Shown here: positions 7,395 through 14,816 of the stretch, piece after piece
How the letters are laid out: every line of letters begins with the position of its first letter
Numbering within the stretch: the first letter of the stretch is position 1
NCBI GenBank assembly: GCA_025758045.1
Contig: CP107208.1
Coordinates: 124,001-188,000, forward strand
Direction of reading: 5' to 3'
Length of the DNA stretch: 64,000 nucleotides
Source of the DNA: Oscillospiraceae bacterium
Lineage (GTDB): Bacteria > Bacillota > Clostridia > Oscillospirales > Ruminococcaceae
Made by a program: the position numbers and the translations under genes
Notes under the pieces: model-generated
Seen by the model: the letters and a program-made list of their open reading frames with translations, nothing else
What the model was told of the DNA's origin: nothing
The model's database searches: none

Positions 7395-8816
7395 ATGAAG
7401 AACAGTGAAAAGACCCTTGACATGATTGTCAACCTGTGCAAAAACCGCGGTTTCATCTACCCCGGCAGCGAGATCTACGGCGGCCTGGCCAACAGCTGGG
7501 ACTACGGCCCCCTGGGCGTTGAGTTCAAGAACAACGTCAAAAAGGCTTGGCTGAAGAAATTCGTGCAGGAAAGCCCGTATAACGTCGGCCTGGATGCCGC
7601 TATCCTGATGAACCCCCAGACTTGGGTGACGACCGGCCACGTGGCCAGCTTCTCCGATCCCCTGCTGGACTGCCGTGCCTGCAAGAGCCGCCACCGCGCC
7701 GATAAGCTGATCGCTGAGTGTGAGCAGGGCAAGAACGTCGACGTCGACGCCATGACCTTTGACGAGATGGACGCATTCATCGCCAGCCATGATGAGGTCG
7801 TCTGCCCCGTCTGCGGCAAGCATGACTTTACCCCCATCCGCAAGTTCAACCTGATGTTCAAGACCGCCATCGGCGTTACCGAGGATTCCTCCTCCACCTG
7901 CTATCTGCGCCCCGAGACCGCACAGGGCATCTTCGTGAACTTTGCCAACATCCAGCGCACCACCCGCCGCAAGTTGCCCTTCGGCGTCTGCCAGGTGGGC
8001 AAGGCTTTCCGTAACGAGATCACCCCGGGCAACTTCACCTTCCGTACCCGCGAGTTCGAGCAGATGGAGTGCGAGTTCTTCTGCAAGCCCGACACTGACC
8101 TGGAGTGGTTCGCCTACTGGAAAGATTTCTGCAAGAACTGGCTGCTGTCCCTGGGTATCAAGGAAGAAAACCTGCGCCTGCGTGACCACGAAGCCGCTGA
8201 GCTGGCTTTCTACAGCCGCGCCACCACCGATATTGAGTATGCCTTCCCGTTCACTGATTGGGGCGAGCTGTGGGGCATTGCCGACCGTACCAACTACGAC
8301 CTGAGCCGCCACCAGGAGGCTTCCGGCAAGAGCCTGGAGTACTTCGACCCCGAGACCAACGAGCACTACATCCCCTACGTTATCGAGCCCTCCCTGGGCT
8401 GTGACCGTGTGGCCCTGGCCTTCCTGTGCGAAGCCTACGACGAACAGCACCTGACCGACAGCAAGGGCAAGGAGGATGTCCGCACCGTCCTGCATCTGCA
8501 TCCGTTCCTGGCTCCCTTCAAGTGCGCCGTGCTGCCCCTGTCCAAGAAGCTGGGCGACAAGGCCATGGAGATCCGTAACGAGCTGGCCAAGGACTTTATG
8601 GTCGACTACGACGACGCCGGCTCCATCGGCAAGCGTTACCGCCGCCAGGATGAGATCGGTACCCCGCTGTGCATCACCGTGGACTTCCAGACTGTCGGCG
8701 ACGACAAAGTCGAGGCCGACGGCTGTGTGACCGTCCGCGACCGCGACACCATGGAGCAGGTCCGTATGCCCATCAGTGAGCTGAAGGACTATATCGCCAA
8801 GAAAGTGGCGTTCTAA
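7395..8816 (+). CDS. glyS: Glycyl-tRNA synthetase (dimeric, eukaryote/archaea-like type)
   Basis: A 473-residue class II synthetase that charges tRNA-Gly. Signatures include [34 protein letters not shown] and [14 protein letters not shown], the pair CRACKSRHR / CPVCGKHDF that probably forms a zinc site, [16 protein letters not shown], the motif 2 region [19 protein letters not shown] and motif 3 [13 protein letters not shown], then a C-terminal anticodon-binding domain. It is the single-chain homodimeric form, not glyQ plus glyS. The ATG at 7395 has GGAAGGAG upstream; the in-frame start at 7359 lacks one. It is monocistronic. Confidence 0.97.
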   Translation: MKNSEKTLDMIVNLCKNRGFIYPGSEIYGGLANSWDYGPLGVEFKNNVKKAWLKKFVQESPYNVGLDAAILMNPQTWVTTGHVASFSDPLLDCRACKSRHRADKLIAECEQGKNVDVDAMTFDEMDAFIASHDEVVCPVCGKHDFTPIRKFNLMFKTAIGVTEDSSSTCYLRPETAQGIFVNFANIQRTTRRKLPFGVCQVGKAFRNEITPGNFTFRTREFEQMECEFFCKPDTDLEWFAYWKDFCKNWLLSLGIKEENLRLRDHEAAELAFYSRATTDIEYAFPFTDWGELWGIADRTNYDLSRHQEASGKSLEYFDPETNEHYIPYVIEPSLGCDRVALAFLCEAYDEQHLTDSKGKEDVRTVLHLHPFLAPFKCAVLPLSKKLGDKAMEIRNELAKDFMVDYDDAGSIGKRYRRQDEIGTPLCITVDFQTVGDDKVEADGCVTVRDRDTMEQVRMPISELKDYIAKKVAF

Positions 8817-8825
8817 TTTGAGAAA

Positions 8826-8963
8826 GTCTCCCCCTGCGAGACAGACTCCCCCGGTACGGGGGAGATGACGCGAAGCGCCGGAGGGAGAGTTTAGCAGCTG
8901 ATAATTTGGTAATGCTCTCTCCCTCCACCGCCTGCGGGCGGAGCCCCCTCCCGGAGGGAGCTG
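8826..8963. repeat. Dispersed palindromic repeat, family 2
   Basis: About 138 bases with CTCCCCCGGTACGGGGGAG, GGAGGGAGAG...GCTCTCTCCCTCC and GCGGGCGGAGCCCCCTCCCGG. Lies just after glyS and 30 bases before the insertion sequence. Confidence 0.75.
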
Positions 8964-9039
8964 AAGAACGAATCAACCAGGCAGACCCACCCATGAAGTG
9001 ACCCCCAAAAGTTAGACAATATTTTGAAGTAAAAATTGT

Positions 9040-9789
9040 TCAAGCAGCTGAAAGGGCTTGCTGTCTGTGAATTGCAGGCGGCAAGCCCTTCAGTTTTGCC
9101 TTGATGCGGTGGTTGTTGTAGTAATCCAGATATGCAACAAGCTCCTGTTTGAAGTGCTCCATGGAACGGAATTCCTGCAAATACAGCAGTTCACTTTTGA
9201 GCAGCCCGAAGAAGTTTTCTATCACCGCATTGTCCAGACAGTTTCCTTTCCGGCTCATGCTCTGCCGGATGCCCTTTTCGCGGAGCATCCGCTGGTACTG
9301 CCTGTGCTGGTATTGCCAGCCCTGGTCAGAATGGAGAATCAGGTTTGTTCCGGCCGGAATCTTCGCAAACGCTTCGTCCAGCATACTGGTTACCATGCTG
9401 AGTACAGGACGCTCGGAGATGGTATAGCTGACCAGATCGCTGCTGTGCAGATCGAGAATCGGGGACAGATAGAGCTTTTCTCCGAACAGGCTGAACTCCG
9501 TCACATCGGTGACCCATTTCTGGTTCGGCTTTTCGGCGTGGAAATCCCGATTCAGCAGATTTGGTGAGATTTTGCCCACTTCACCCTTGTAAGAGCGATA
9601 TTTTTTCATCCTGACACGGCAAACCAAGCCCAGCTCCTTCATAAGCCGCTGGACAGTCTTGTGGTTCAGAGAGAATTTACGCTTATGAAGTTCTGTTGTA
9701 ATGCGGCGATAGCCGTACCGCCCCCTGTTTTCGTGGTAAATCGTTGTGATTTCTTCCTTAACGGATGCATATTTGTCTTCTTTCTGCAT
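9040..9789 (-). CDS. IS3-family transposase OrfB (DDE integrase domain)
   Basis: The catalytic part of the transposase, 249 residues from the first ATG. It has the HTH_21-like segment ENRGRYGYRRITTEL, then an rve integrase core with Asp in KWVTDVTEFSL, Asp in ILHSDQGWQYQ and Glu in DNAVIENFFGLLKSEL, giving the DDE triad. The frame stays open upstream to the A-run at 9888-9891, without a good start codon, so it is normally made as an OrfAB fusion by -1 frameshifting. It ends YNNHRIKAKLKGLPP, typical of the family. Confidence 0.94.
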   Translation of the reverse strand: MQKEDKYASVKEEITTIYHENRGRYGYRRITTELHKRKFSLNHKTVQRLMKELGLVCRVRMKKYRSYKGEVGKISPNLLNRDFHAEKPNQKWVTDVTEFSLFGEKLYLSPILDLHSSDLVSYTISERPVLSMVTSMLDEAFAKIPAGTNLILHSDQGWQYQHRQYQRMLREKGIRQSMSRKGNCLDNAVIENFFGLLKSELLYLQEFRSMEHFKQELVAYLDYYNNHRIKAKLKGLPPAIHRQQALSAA

Positions 9790-9878
9790 CCGTTTCAGAT
9801 GGTAGTAGAAAGTGGCACGGGGTAGTTGAGCGATTGAGAGAAGAATATCCAGAGAATGTCTTTGCCTCAGCTTTTGAA

Positions 9879-10232
9879 CTACCAGCGTTTTCTGCGCTGG
9901 CGTCGCTCGTCTTCCAAAACCAAGGCTTGCAAATTTTTTAGGTAATCGTTCTCCGCACGCAGTCGCTGGACTTCTGCCAGCAGATCTTCTTCCACCTGCT
10001 TCGGCACCTGCTTTGGCGGACGGCCCTTACTGCCGCGGCCACGCCGTTCGACGGCAAAGCCTTCCGGCCCTTCCTCCAGATAGATTCGCTCCCATGATTT
10101 GATTCGATCTCTGCTGTTTACCTCAAATCTACGACAGGTTTCGCTGTAACTTAATTTCTCTTCCTGCATGGTTTCAATCACCAGTTTTTTGAATTCCGGC
10201 GTATATCGTTTGTTTGGTACTCCTTTTGGCAT
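9879..10232 (-). CDS. IS3-family transposase OrfA (helix-turn-helix)
   Basis: A 117-residue DNA-binding subunit: N-terminal helix-turn-helix (RYTPEFKKLVIETMQ, LSYSETCRRFEV) and a C-terminal leucine-zipper-like coil (VEEDLLAEVQRLRAENDYLKN). The start at 10232 (MPKGVPNKRY) has GGGGTG eight bases upstream. Near its end an AAAA run (minus strand; 9888-9891) lets ribosomes slip back by one into the orfB frame, producing the active fusion. The frameshift is inferred from frame arrangement and family behaviour. Confidence 0.92.
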   Translation of the reverse strand: MPKGVPNKRYTPEFKKLVIETMQEEKLSYSETCRRFEVNSRDRIKSWERIYLEEGPEGFAVERRGRGSKGRPPKQVPKQVEEDLLAEVQRLRAENDYLKNLQALVLEDERRQRRKRW

Positions 10233-10330
10233 AGAAAAACACCCCATTTCCTAAACAGTATACCATACTGTCCAACAAATGGGGTGCAGTTCACCACCGG
10301 GCCTGTCTGGTTTTTATTTTTGTTTGCCTA

Positions 10331-10359
10331 TTGACAACTGTGTATACTGCGTATATACT
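10331..10359 (+). promoter_or_regulatory. Promoter and probable GntR operator of the gntR-ABC operon
   Basis: Perfect TTGACA, 17-bp spacer, TATACT. The spacer and -10 contain the inverted half-sites GTATAC-TGCGTA-TATAC (10342-10358), followed by another GTATATAT, a plausible operator for the YtrA-type repressor encoded next, which would make the operon self-repressed. The IS element ends only 37 bases upstream. Confidence 0.8.
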
Positions 10360-10404
10360 GTATATATCGAATGTGTACAGTTCGATCACAAGGAGTACTC
10401 ACAA

Positions 10405-10776
10405 ATGGAAATTTACCTATCCAACAGCGGACAGGAGCCGATCTACGCGCAGATCACACGGCAGATCAAGCAGCAGATCTTGTCCGGCCAACTACATGAG
10501 GGGGACGCTCTGCCCAGTATCCGCCTACTGGCAAAAGAACTGCGTATCAGCGTTATTACCACCAAGCGCGCCTATGAGGACCTCGAGGCCGAGGGCTTCC
10601 TCGTGACCCAGCCGGGCCGCGGCAGCTTTGTGGCACCCCAGAATCCCGCCCTGCTGCATGAACAACACCTGAAAAAAGTCGAAGACTGCCTGCAGGGCGC
10701 GGTGGACGCTGCGCGGCTGGGCGGCATCGGCTATGAGGAGGTCGCCGAGACCTTGCGCCTTTTATGGGAGGGCTGA
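10405..10776 (+). CDS. GntR-family (YtrA subfamily) transcriptional regulator
   Basis: A 123-residue repressor: winged helix-turn-helix (PIYAQITRQIKQQILSGQL, ALPSIRLLAKELRISVITTK, DLEAEGFLVTQPGRGSFV) followed by a short helical tail of about 45 residues, the YtrA layout rather than the long effector-binding C-terminus of other GntR proteins. AAGGAG precedes the ATG. It is separated by 3 bases from an ABC ATPase and then a permease, the standard YtrA-type operon in which the regulator represses its own transporter, often in response to wall-active compounds (established for ytr operons, inferred here). Confidence 0.92.
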   Translation: MEIYLSNSGQEPIYAQITRQIKQQILSGQLHEGDALPSIRLLAKELRISVITTKRAYEDLEAEGFLVTQPGRGSFVAPQNPALLHEQHLKKVEDCLQGAVDAARLGGIGYEEVAETLRLLWEG

Positions 10777-10779
10777 ACT

Positions 10780-11640
10780 ATGCTTACCACAGCCGCCGCT
10801 TTGCGCGGTGCTACGAAACATTATAAAACATTTGCCCTGGGTCCCGTCGACCTTGCGGTCCCGGCGGGCAGTATCCTGGGCCTGATCGGTGAGAACGGTG
10901 CAGGCAAGACCACTGCGCTGAAACTGCTGTGCGGGGCCATCCGGCCGGCCGGCGGCAGCGTGGAACTGCTGGGCGGCTCCCCTGCCGACCCCGCCATCCG
11001 CGCCCGCATCGGCGTGGTGTTTGAGGATGCCTATTTCCCTGATTGCTTCAACGCTGCCTGCGTGGGCAAAAGCATGGCGGGCATCTTTGGCAAGCGCTGG
11101 GACACTGTGAAATTTGACGCGCTGGTGCGTCGTTTTGAGCTGGACGGCAGCAAAAAAATTAAAGAGTACAGCCGCGGCATGCGGATGAAACTGAGCTTTG
11201 CCACCGCCCTGGCCCACGACCCGGAGCTGCTGATCCTGGACGAAGCCACCGCAGGGCTGGACCCTGTGGTGCGCGGCGAACTGCTGGACCTGCTGCTGGA
11301 CTTCATCCAGGACGAGCAGCACAGCGTGCTGATGAGCAGCCACATTACCAGCGATTTGGAACAGGTCGCCGATGCCATCGCCTACCTGCATCACGGCCAG
11401 TTGTTGTTCTGCGAAAATAAGGACGATCTGCTGCAGGAATACGGCCTGCTGCGCTGCGCCGAGACCGACCTTGCCCGCCTGCCCGAGGGCTGTGCCGTCT
11501 ACACCCGACGCGGGGCGTTCGGCTGCGAAACGCTGGTCAAGGACCGCACCGCCGCCCATACCGCCCTGCCCGATGCCGTCTGCGACAGTGCCAGCATCGA
11601 TGACATCATGCGCTTTTATAGCGGGAGGGATGCACAATGA
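10780..11640 (+). CDS. ABC transporter ATP-binding protein
   Basis: A 286-residue ABC ATPase. Walker A is GENGAGKTT, the signature region is KEYSRGMRMKLSF (the usual LSGG replaced by YSRG), Walker B is LLILDEATAGLDP and the switch His is in SSHITSDL. A C-terminal extension of about 60 residues follows, as in drug- and bacitracin-type exporters. It pairs with the permease encoded next (4-bp ATGA overlap). Substrate unknown; export of a membrane- or wall-active molecule is the likely role from the gntR context. Confidence 0.93.
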   Translation: MLTTAAALRGATKHYKTFALGPVDLAVPAGSILGLIGENGAGKTTALKLLCGAIRPAGGSVELLGGSPADPAIRARIGVVFEDAYFPDCFNAACVGKSMAGIFGKRWDTVKFDALVRRFELDGSKKIKEYSRGMRMKLSFATALAHDPELLILDEATAGLDPVVRGELLDLLLDFIQDEQHSVLMSSHITSDLEQVADAIAYLHHGQLLFCENKDDLLQEYGLLRCAETDLARLPEGCAVYTRRGAFGCETLVKDRTAAHTALPDAVCDSASIDDIMRFYSGRDAQ

Positions 11641-12287
11641 AAGGACTTTTGTATAAAGACATCAGCATTATGACCCGCAGCTTCAAGGGCAACATTCTGC
11701 TGCTGGTGGCGCTGTACGGAGTGCTCATTTTGGTCACGAGAGAGGCTTACCTGGCCTATGCCATGACGGTGGTATGGGGCATCTACGTGGCCTCGACCAT
11801 CAACTACGACGAGCAGGCCCATTGGGACGCCTACGCCGCTACCCTGCCGGTGACGCCGGGGCAGGTCATCGCCAGCAAATATCTTCTATGCGCGGCCAGC
11901 ACGGCCATCGGCGCGGCGCTTTCGCTGGCGCTGGTTTTGCTGGCAGGCGTTGGTGGGGCCGAGTACGCCCTCGGCATTCTGGCCTGCGCCGAAGTCTCGG
12001 TGCTGACGAACGCTCTGCTCATGCCCATCACCTACCGCTTCGGGGCAGCCAAATCCCGCGCATATTTAATGGTCATTGTGTTTGCTATCGTTTTCGGGGC
12101 GTGTTTTGCCGCACAGGAGATTCTACAAAACCAGACGCAGGTGGGCATTGCCGGCATGAATACCGCATTGCAAGCCAAAACCGCCCTTATAGCGGGCATA
12201 ATTGCCCTGTCGCTCTTGTTGACTACTGTGCTTTATGCCATCAGTTACACCATTTGTGTGCGCGTCTACGCGAAAAAGGAGAAATGA
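11637..12287 (+). CDS. ABC-2 type transporter permease
   Basis: A 216-residue integral membrane protein with about six hydrophobic segments (for example GNILLLVALYGVLILV, TAIGAALSLALVLLAGVGG, YLMVIVFAIVFGACF, LIAGIIALSLLLTTVLYA). N-terminus MKGLLYKDISIM and the segment LPVTPGQVIASKYLL are common in ABC-2 permeases of YtrA-regulated operons. It overlaps the ATPase gene by 4 bp, so subunit synthesis is coupled. Two such permeases or homodimers form the channel. Confidence 0.88.
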   Translation: MKGLLYKDISIMTRSFKGNILLLVALYGVLILVTREAYLAYAMTVVWGIYVASTINYDEQAHWDAYAATLPVTPGQVIASKYLLCAASTAIGAALSLALVLLAGVGGAEYALGILACAEVSVLTNALLMPITYRFGAAKSRAYLMVIVFAIVFGACFAAQEILQNQTQVGIAGMNTALQAKTALIAGIIALSLLLTTVLYAISYTICVRVYAKKEK

Positions 12288-12288
12288 A

Positions 12289-12330
12289 AAACCTGCGCTC
12301 TGCTTTCACACAGGGCGCAGGTTTCGTTTA
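12289..12330 (+). terminator. Terminator of the gntR-ABC operon
   Basis: AAACCTGCGC / GCGCAGGTTT stem followed by a short T-rich stretch (TCGTTTAT). Confidence 0.75.
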
Positions 12331-12339
12331 TCGCAGCAT

Positions 12340-12395
12340 TGTAGGGGAGGATGCTTGCATCCGCCCGCGGGTCGATGCGAGCATCCTCCCCTACA
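12340..12395. repeat. Dispersed palindromic repeat, family 1 (near-perfect copy)
   Basis: A 56-bp imperfect palindrome beginning TGTAGGGGAGGATGC and ending GCATCCTCCCCTACA, with an inner GATGCTTGCATCCGCCCGC. It lies between two convergent genes. Confidence 0.85.
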
Positions 12396-12412
12396 AAATG
12401 AGAGGCACCGTA

Positions 12413-13354
12413 TTATAAGTATCCCCCGCTCCTTAGCAGAAAGATCCACCCCGTTAGCGTCAGCGCCGAGAGCAGTGTCGTGGTGGCAATGCAGCTTGAC
12501 GTCAGCACACCCTCATGGCCCATATTCTTCGCCATGACGTAAGAGCTGGGCGTCGTGGGGCTGCCCAGCATAATGAGCAGCGCGATCAATTCCTCATTCC
12601 GGAACCCCAGCACCACAGCCACCGGCACAAACACCGCCGCCAGCCCCACGGTCTTCAGCAGGGCCGCTACCAGCGTGGGCACCAGCTTTTTGATGGCCTT
12701 GGCCCCCTCAAAACTTGCACCGATGGACAGCAGCGCCAGAGGGGTGGTGACGGAGGCCAGATTGTTCAACGTTTTAGTGGCAACAGCAGGCAGGCTGACC
12801 GGCAGCAGCGCAAACACCGTGCCGGTGATAATGCCCAGCAAGATCGGGTTGGTGGCCACGCCTTTCAGCAATTGCTTCAGCGAGGGGGCACCTTTCTGTT
12901 CGGGCGATTCCAGCATCAGAATCAGCACAGCAAAAATGTTGAACAGCGGTACGCTGCCCAGCATCATCAGCGGGGCCATGCCCGCCGTGCCGTAGATGTT
13001 CTGGATGAACGCCACGCCCAGTACAGCCGCACTGCTGCGGTAGCTGGCCTGCACGAACTCGCCTACGATGGACTTATCACGGATCAGGACATGCGCTGCG
13101 CCCCAGACCACTAAAATGCCGGCCAGCGTGGCCGCAAAGCAGAACAGCACAAACTTAGGCCGGAAATCATGCAGGATATCCACCGCCGACATGTCCAAAA
13201 ACAGCATGATGGGCAGTGTGATTTTAAAGGTCAGCCTGTCCGCCGTCTTACAGAACTCCTTGGGCAGAAAGCCCCACTGCCGCAGCAGCCAGCCCGCCAC
13301 CATGGTCAAAAACACCGGCAGGGTGGCGTTTAAGCTGAAGATTAAATTTTGCAC
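12413..13354 (-). CDS. AEC (auxin efflux carrier) family transporter
   Basis: A 313-residue membrane protein with about ten transmembrane segments in two five-helix halves, characteristic of AEC carriers that move organic anions such as malate. Seen motifs include PVFLTMVAGWLLRQWGFLP at the N-terminus, LPIMLFLDMSAVD, ATNPILLGIITG and LASVTTPLALLSIGASF. The start is GTG at 13354, preceded by GGGGGAT. It has its own promoter divergent from rpsF. Substrate is not evident. Confidence 0.88.
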   Translation of the reverse strand: MQNLIFSLNATLPVFLTMVAGWLLRQWGFLPKEFCKTADRLTFKITLPIMLFLDMSAVDILHDFRPKFVLFCFAATLAGILVVWGAAHVLIRDKSIVGEFVQASYRSSAAVLGVAFIQNIYGTAGMAPLMMLGSVPLFNIFAVLILMLESPEQKGAPSLKQLLKGVATNPILLGIITGTVFALLPVSLPAVATKTLNNLASVTTPLALLSIGASFEGAKAIKKLVPTLVAALLKTVGLAAVFVPVAVVLGFRNEELIALLIMLGSPTTPSSYVMAKNMGHEGVLTSSCIATTTLLSALTLTGWIFLLRSGGYL

Positions 13355-13386
13355 AGGTATCCCCCTTTTGTTCCCCTATAGACAAA

Positions 13387-13415
13387 ATTCTACCACCCGC
13401 GCCCGCGTTTGACAA
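13387..13415 (-). promoter_or_regulatory. Sigma-A promoter of the AEC transporter gene
   Basis: Minus strand TTGTCA, 17-bp spacer, TAGAAT, about 35 bases before the GTG start. Confidence 0.65.
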
Positions 13416-13462
13416 GCGCAAAAAAATCTGCGCGACAGGGCCAAAAACGCAGGATTTGTGCC

Positions 13463-13491
13463 TTGACAAAGTGCATGGAAATTGATATAAT
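13463..13491 (+). promoter_or_regulatory. Sigma-A promoter of rpsF-ssb-rpsR
   Basis: Perfect TTGACA, 17-bp spacer, perfect TATAAT; one of the strongest promoters in the window, as expected for a ribosomal protein operon. Confidence 0.9.
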
Positions 13492-13497
13492 AAATTG

Positions 13498-13548
13498 CTG
13501 TGCTGAGAACAGCACAGTTATCCTTGCCTTTCGCATAAGTCGAAAGGC
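13498..13548 (+). promoter_or_regulatory. Structured 5' leader of rpsF (two hairpins)
   Basis: Starting at the predicted transcription start is CTGTGCTG-AGAA-CAGCACAG (13498-13517), then GCCTTTCG / CGAAAGGC with a 7-nt loop (13526-13548), about 20 bases before the Shine-Dalgarno. S6 with S18 is known to bind rpsF leaders in many bacteria; I do not see a clear copy of the published binding motif, so autoregulation is possible but unproven. Confidence 0.5.
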
Positions 13549-13577
13549 CAAAAGTCCAAAAGGAGGTGCTACAGAAT

Positions 13578-13862
13578 ATGGCAAAGTACGAAACCATGAT
13601 GGTTACCACCGCGAACCTCGACGAAGAGGCTTCCAACGCTCTGATCAACAAGTTCAAGAACCTGATCGCAGCGAATGGTACGATCGATTCTGTTGATGAT
13701 TGGGGCAAGAAGCGTCTTGCTTACCCCATCAACGATGAGACCGAGGGTGTGTACACTGTGATCAACTTCACCAGCGAGCCCGATTTCCCGGCCGAGCTGG
13801 ATCGCGTTTTCAAGATCACTGAGGGCGTTCTTCGCAGCATGACTCTTGCTGTTGAGGAGTAA
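13578..13862 (+). CDS. rpsF: 30S ribosomal protein S6
   Basis: A 94-residue S6, which pairs with S18 on the platform of the 30S subunit. Typical segments are MAKYETMMVTTANLDEEA, DDWGKKRLAYPINDETEG and YTVINFTSEPDFPAELDR. The start at 13578 is preceded by GGAGGTGC; it is the first gene of rpsF-ssb-rpsR, with 12 bases to ssb. Confidence 0.97.
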   Translation: MAKYETMMVTTANLDEEASNALINKFKNLIAANGTIDSVDDWGKKRLAYPINDETEGVYTVINFTSEPDFPAELDRVFKITEGVLRSMTLAVEE

Positions 13863-13874
13863 GGAGAAACCGAA

Positions 13875-14348
13875 ATGCTGAATGTTGTTGCAATTATGGG
13901 CCGCCTTGCGCGTGACCCGGAACTGCGCCAGACCACGACCGGCAAAAACGTCGCTTCTTTCCGCATCGCTTGCGATCGAGGACGCCGTGACGCCAACGGC
14001 CAGAGCCAGGCAGACTGGATCGATGTGGTCGCGTGGGATCGCCAGGCAGAATTTGTCTGCAAGTATTTCCAGAAGGGTTCCCTGATCGTAGTGGACGGCC
14101 GTTTGCAGAGCCGCTCCTACCAGGATAAGACCGGCGCAAATCGCACGGCTGTTGAGGTCGTGGCAAACAACATCAATTTCGCGGGCCCCAAATCCTCGAA
14201 CCCCGCACCGATGGGTGATAACGGCTATGCCGCACCCATGGCAGCCCCCGCCCGCCCGGCAGCGCAGCAGGCACCGGCGCCCAGCTATTCCGCTGGCAGC
14301 AACGATGACTTTGCCCTGATCGAGGACGAAGGCGACCTGCCCTTCTAA
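13875..14348 (+). CDS. ssb: Single-stranded DNA-binding protein SSB
   Basis: A 157-residue SSB with an N-terminal OB fold (MLNVVAIMGRLARDPELRQT, VASFRIACDR, DWIDVVAWDRQAEFVCKYF, GSLIVVDGRLQSRSYQD) and a disordered Ala/Pro-rich linker ending in the acidic tip DEGDLPF that recruits partner proteins. It coats single strands in replication, repair and recombination. Position between rpsF and rpsR is the classic arrangement in Firmicutes. Confidence 0.97.
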   Translation: MLNVVAIMGRLARDPELRQTTTGKNVASFRIACDRGRRDANGQSQADWIDVVAWDRQAEFVCKYFQKGSLIVVDGRLQSRSYQDKTGANRTAVEVVANNINFAGPKSSNPAPMGDNGYAAPMAAPARPAAQQAPAPSYSAGSNDDFALIEDEGDLPF

Positions 14349-14384
14349 GAATCGAAAGTATCAATCTATAAGGAGGTTACCACA

Positions 14385-14627
14385 ATGGCTATGGATCGTT
14401 CTTCCCGCCCGATGCATCGCGGCCGTAAAAAGGTCTGCAGCTTCTGCGTCGATCGCGTTGAGCACATTGATTACAAGGATCTGCCCCGCCTGCGCAAGTA
14501 CGTAAGCGAGCGCGCTAAGATCATTCCCCGCCGTGTGACCGGTACCTGCGCTTTCCATCAGCGTGAGCTGACGGTTGCCATCAAGCGTGCCCGTTATATG
14601 GCTCTGATGCCCTACGTGAGCGACTAA
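14385..14627 (+). CDS. rpsR: 30S ribosomal protein S18
   Basis: An 80-residue S18 with the basic N-terminus [20 protein letters not shown] and the conserved core [42 protein letters not shown]. The CxxC plus Cys and His residues give the zinc-binding (C+) form of S18. AAGGAGG lies 8 bases before the ATG. Last gene of the operon. Confidence 0.97.
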   Translation: MAMDRSSRPMHRGRKKVCSFCVDRVEHIDYKDLPRLRKYVSERAKIIPRRVTGTCAFHQRELTVAIKRARYMALMPYVSD

Positions 14628-14661
14628 TTCGCGCGTCTGGTATTCACAAGCACAAAAAATC

Positions 14662-14698
14662 CGAGCAGCCCGTTTCGGCGGGCTGCTCGATTTTTGTT
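14662..14698 (+). terminator. Terminator of rpsF-ssb-rpsR
   Basis: An 11-bp GC-rich stem CGAGCAGCCCG / CGGGCTGCTCG followed by ATTTTTGTTT. Confidence 0.92.
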
Positions 14699-14717
14699 TA
14701 TAAATGATTTGGCTGCA

Positions 14718-14749
14718 TGTAGGGGTCGATGCCCGCATCCACCCTTACA
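14718..14749. repeat. Dispersed palindromic repeat, family 1 (short copy)
   Basis: TGTAGGGGTCGATGCCCGC followed by ATCCACCCTTACA: the same ends and central GATGC/GCATC as the copy at 12340, without the long inner part. Confidence 0.7.
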
Positions 14750-14761
14750 GAACGTATACAC

Positions 14762-14798
14762 AAAATTAAAAAGGGAGCCGCACGAATGTGCGGCTCCC
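14762..14798 (-). terminator. Terminator of the GLUG protein gene
   Basis: Minus strand stem GGGAGCCGCAC / GTGCGGCTCCC with a 4-nt loop, then TTTTTAATTTTG. Confidence 0.92.
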
Positions 14799-14816
14799 CT
14801 GCTACTTATTGACTAA

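Larger units (their letters stand above)
8994..10293 (-). mobile_element. IS3-family (IS150-like) insertion sequence, apparently complete
   Basis: A 1300-bp element with imperfect terminal inverted repeats: left TGAAGTGACCCCCAAAAGTT, right (read inward) TGAACTGCACCCCATTTGTT, agreeing further in GACA. It carries orfA and orfB with the IS3-type overlapping reading frames. CCA directly flanks both ends (8991-8993 and 10294-10296), a plausible 3-bp target duplication. Both frames are open, so it may be active or recently so. Confidence 0.92.

Noticed and set aside
7389..8501. 370-codon open frame opposite glyS
   Set aside because: Antisense to a certain gene; composition typical of a reverse-frame translation.
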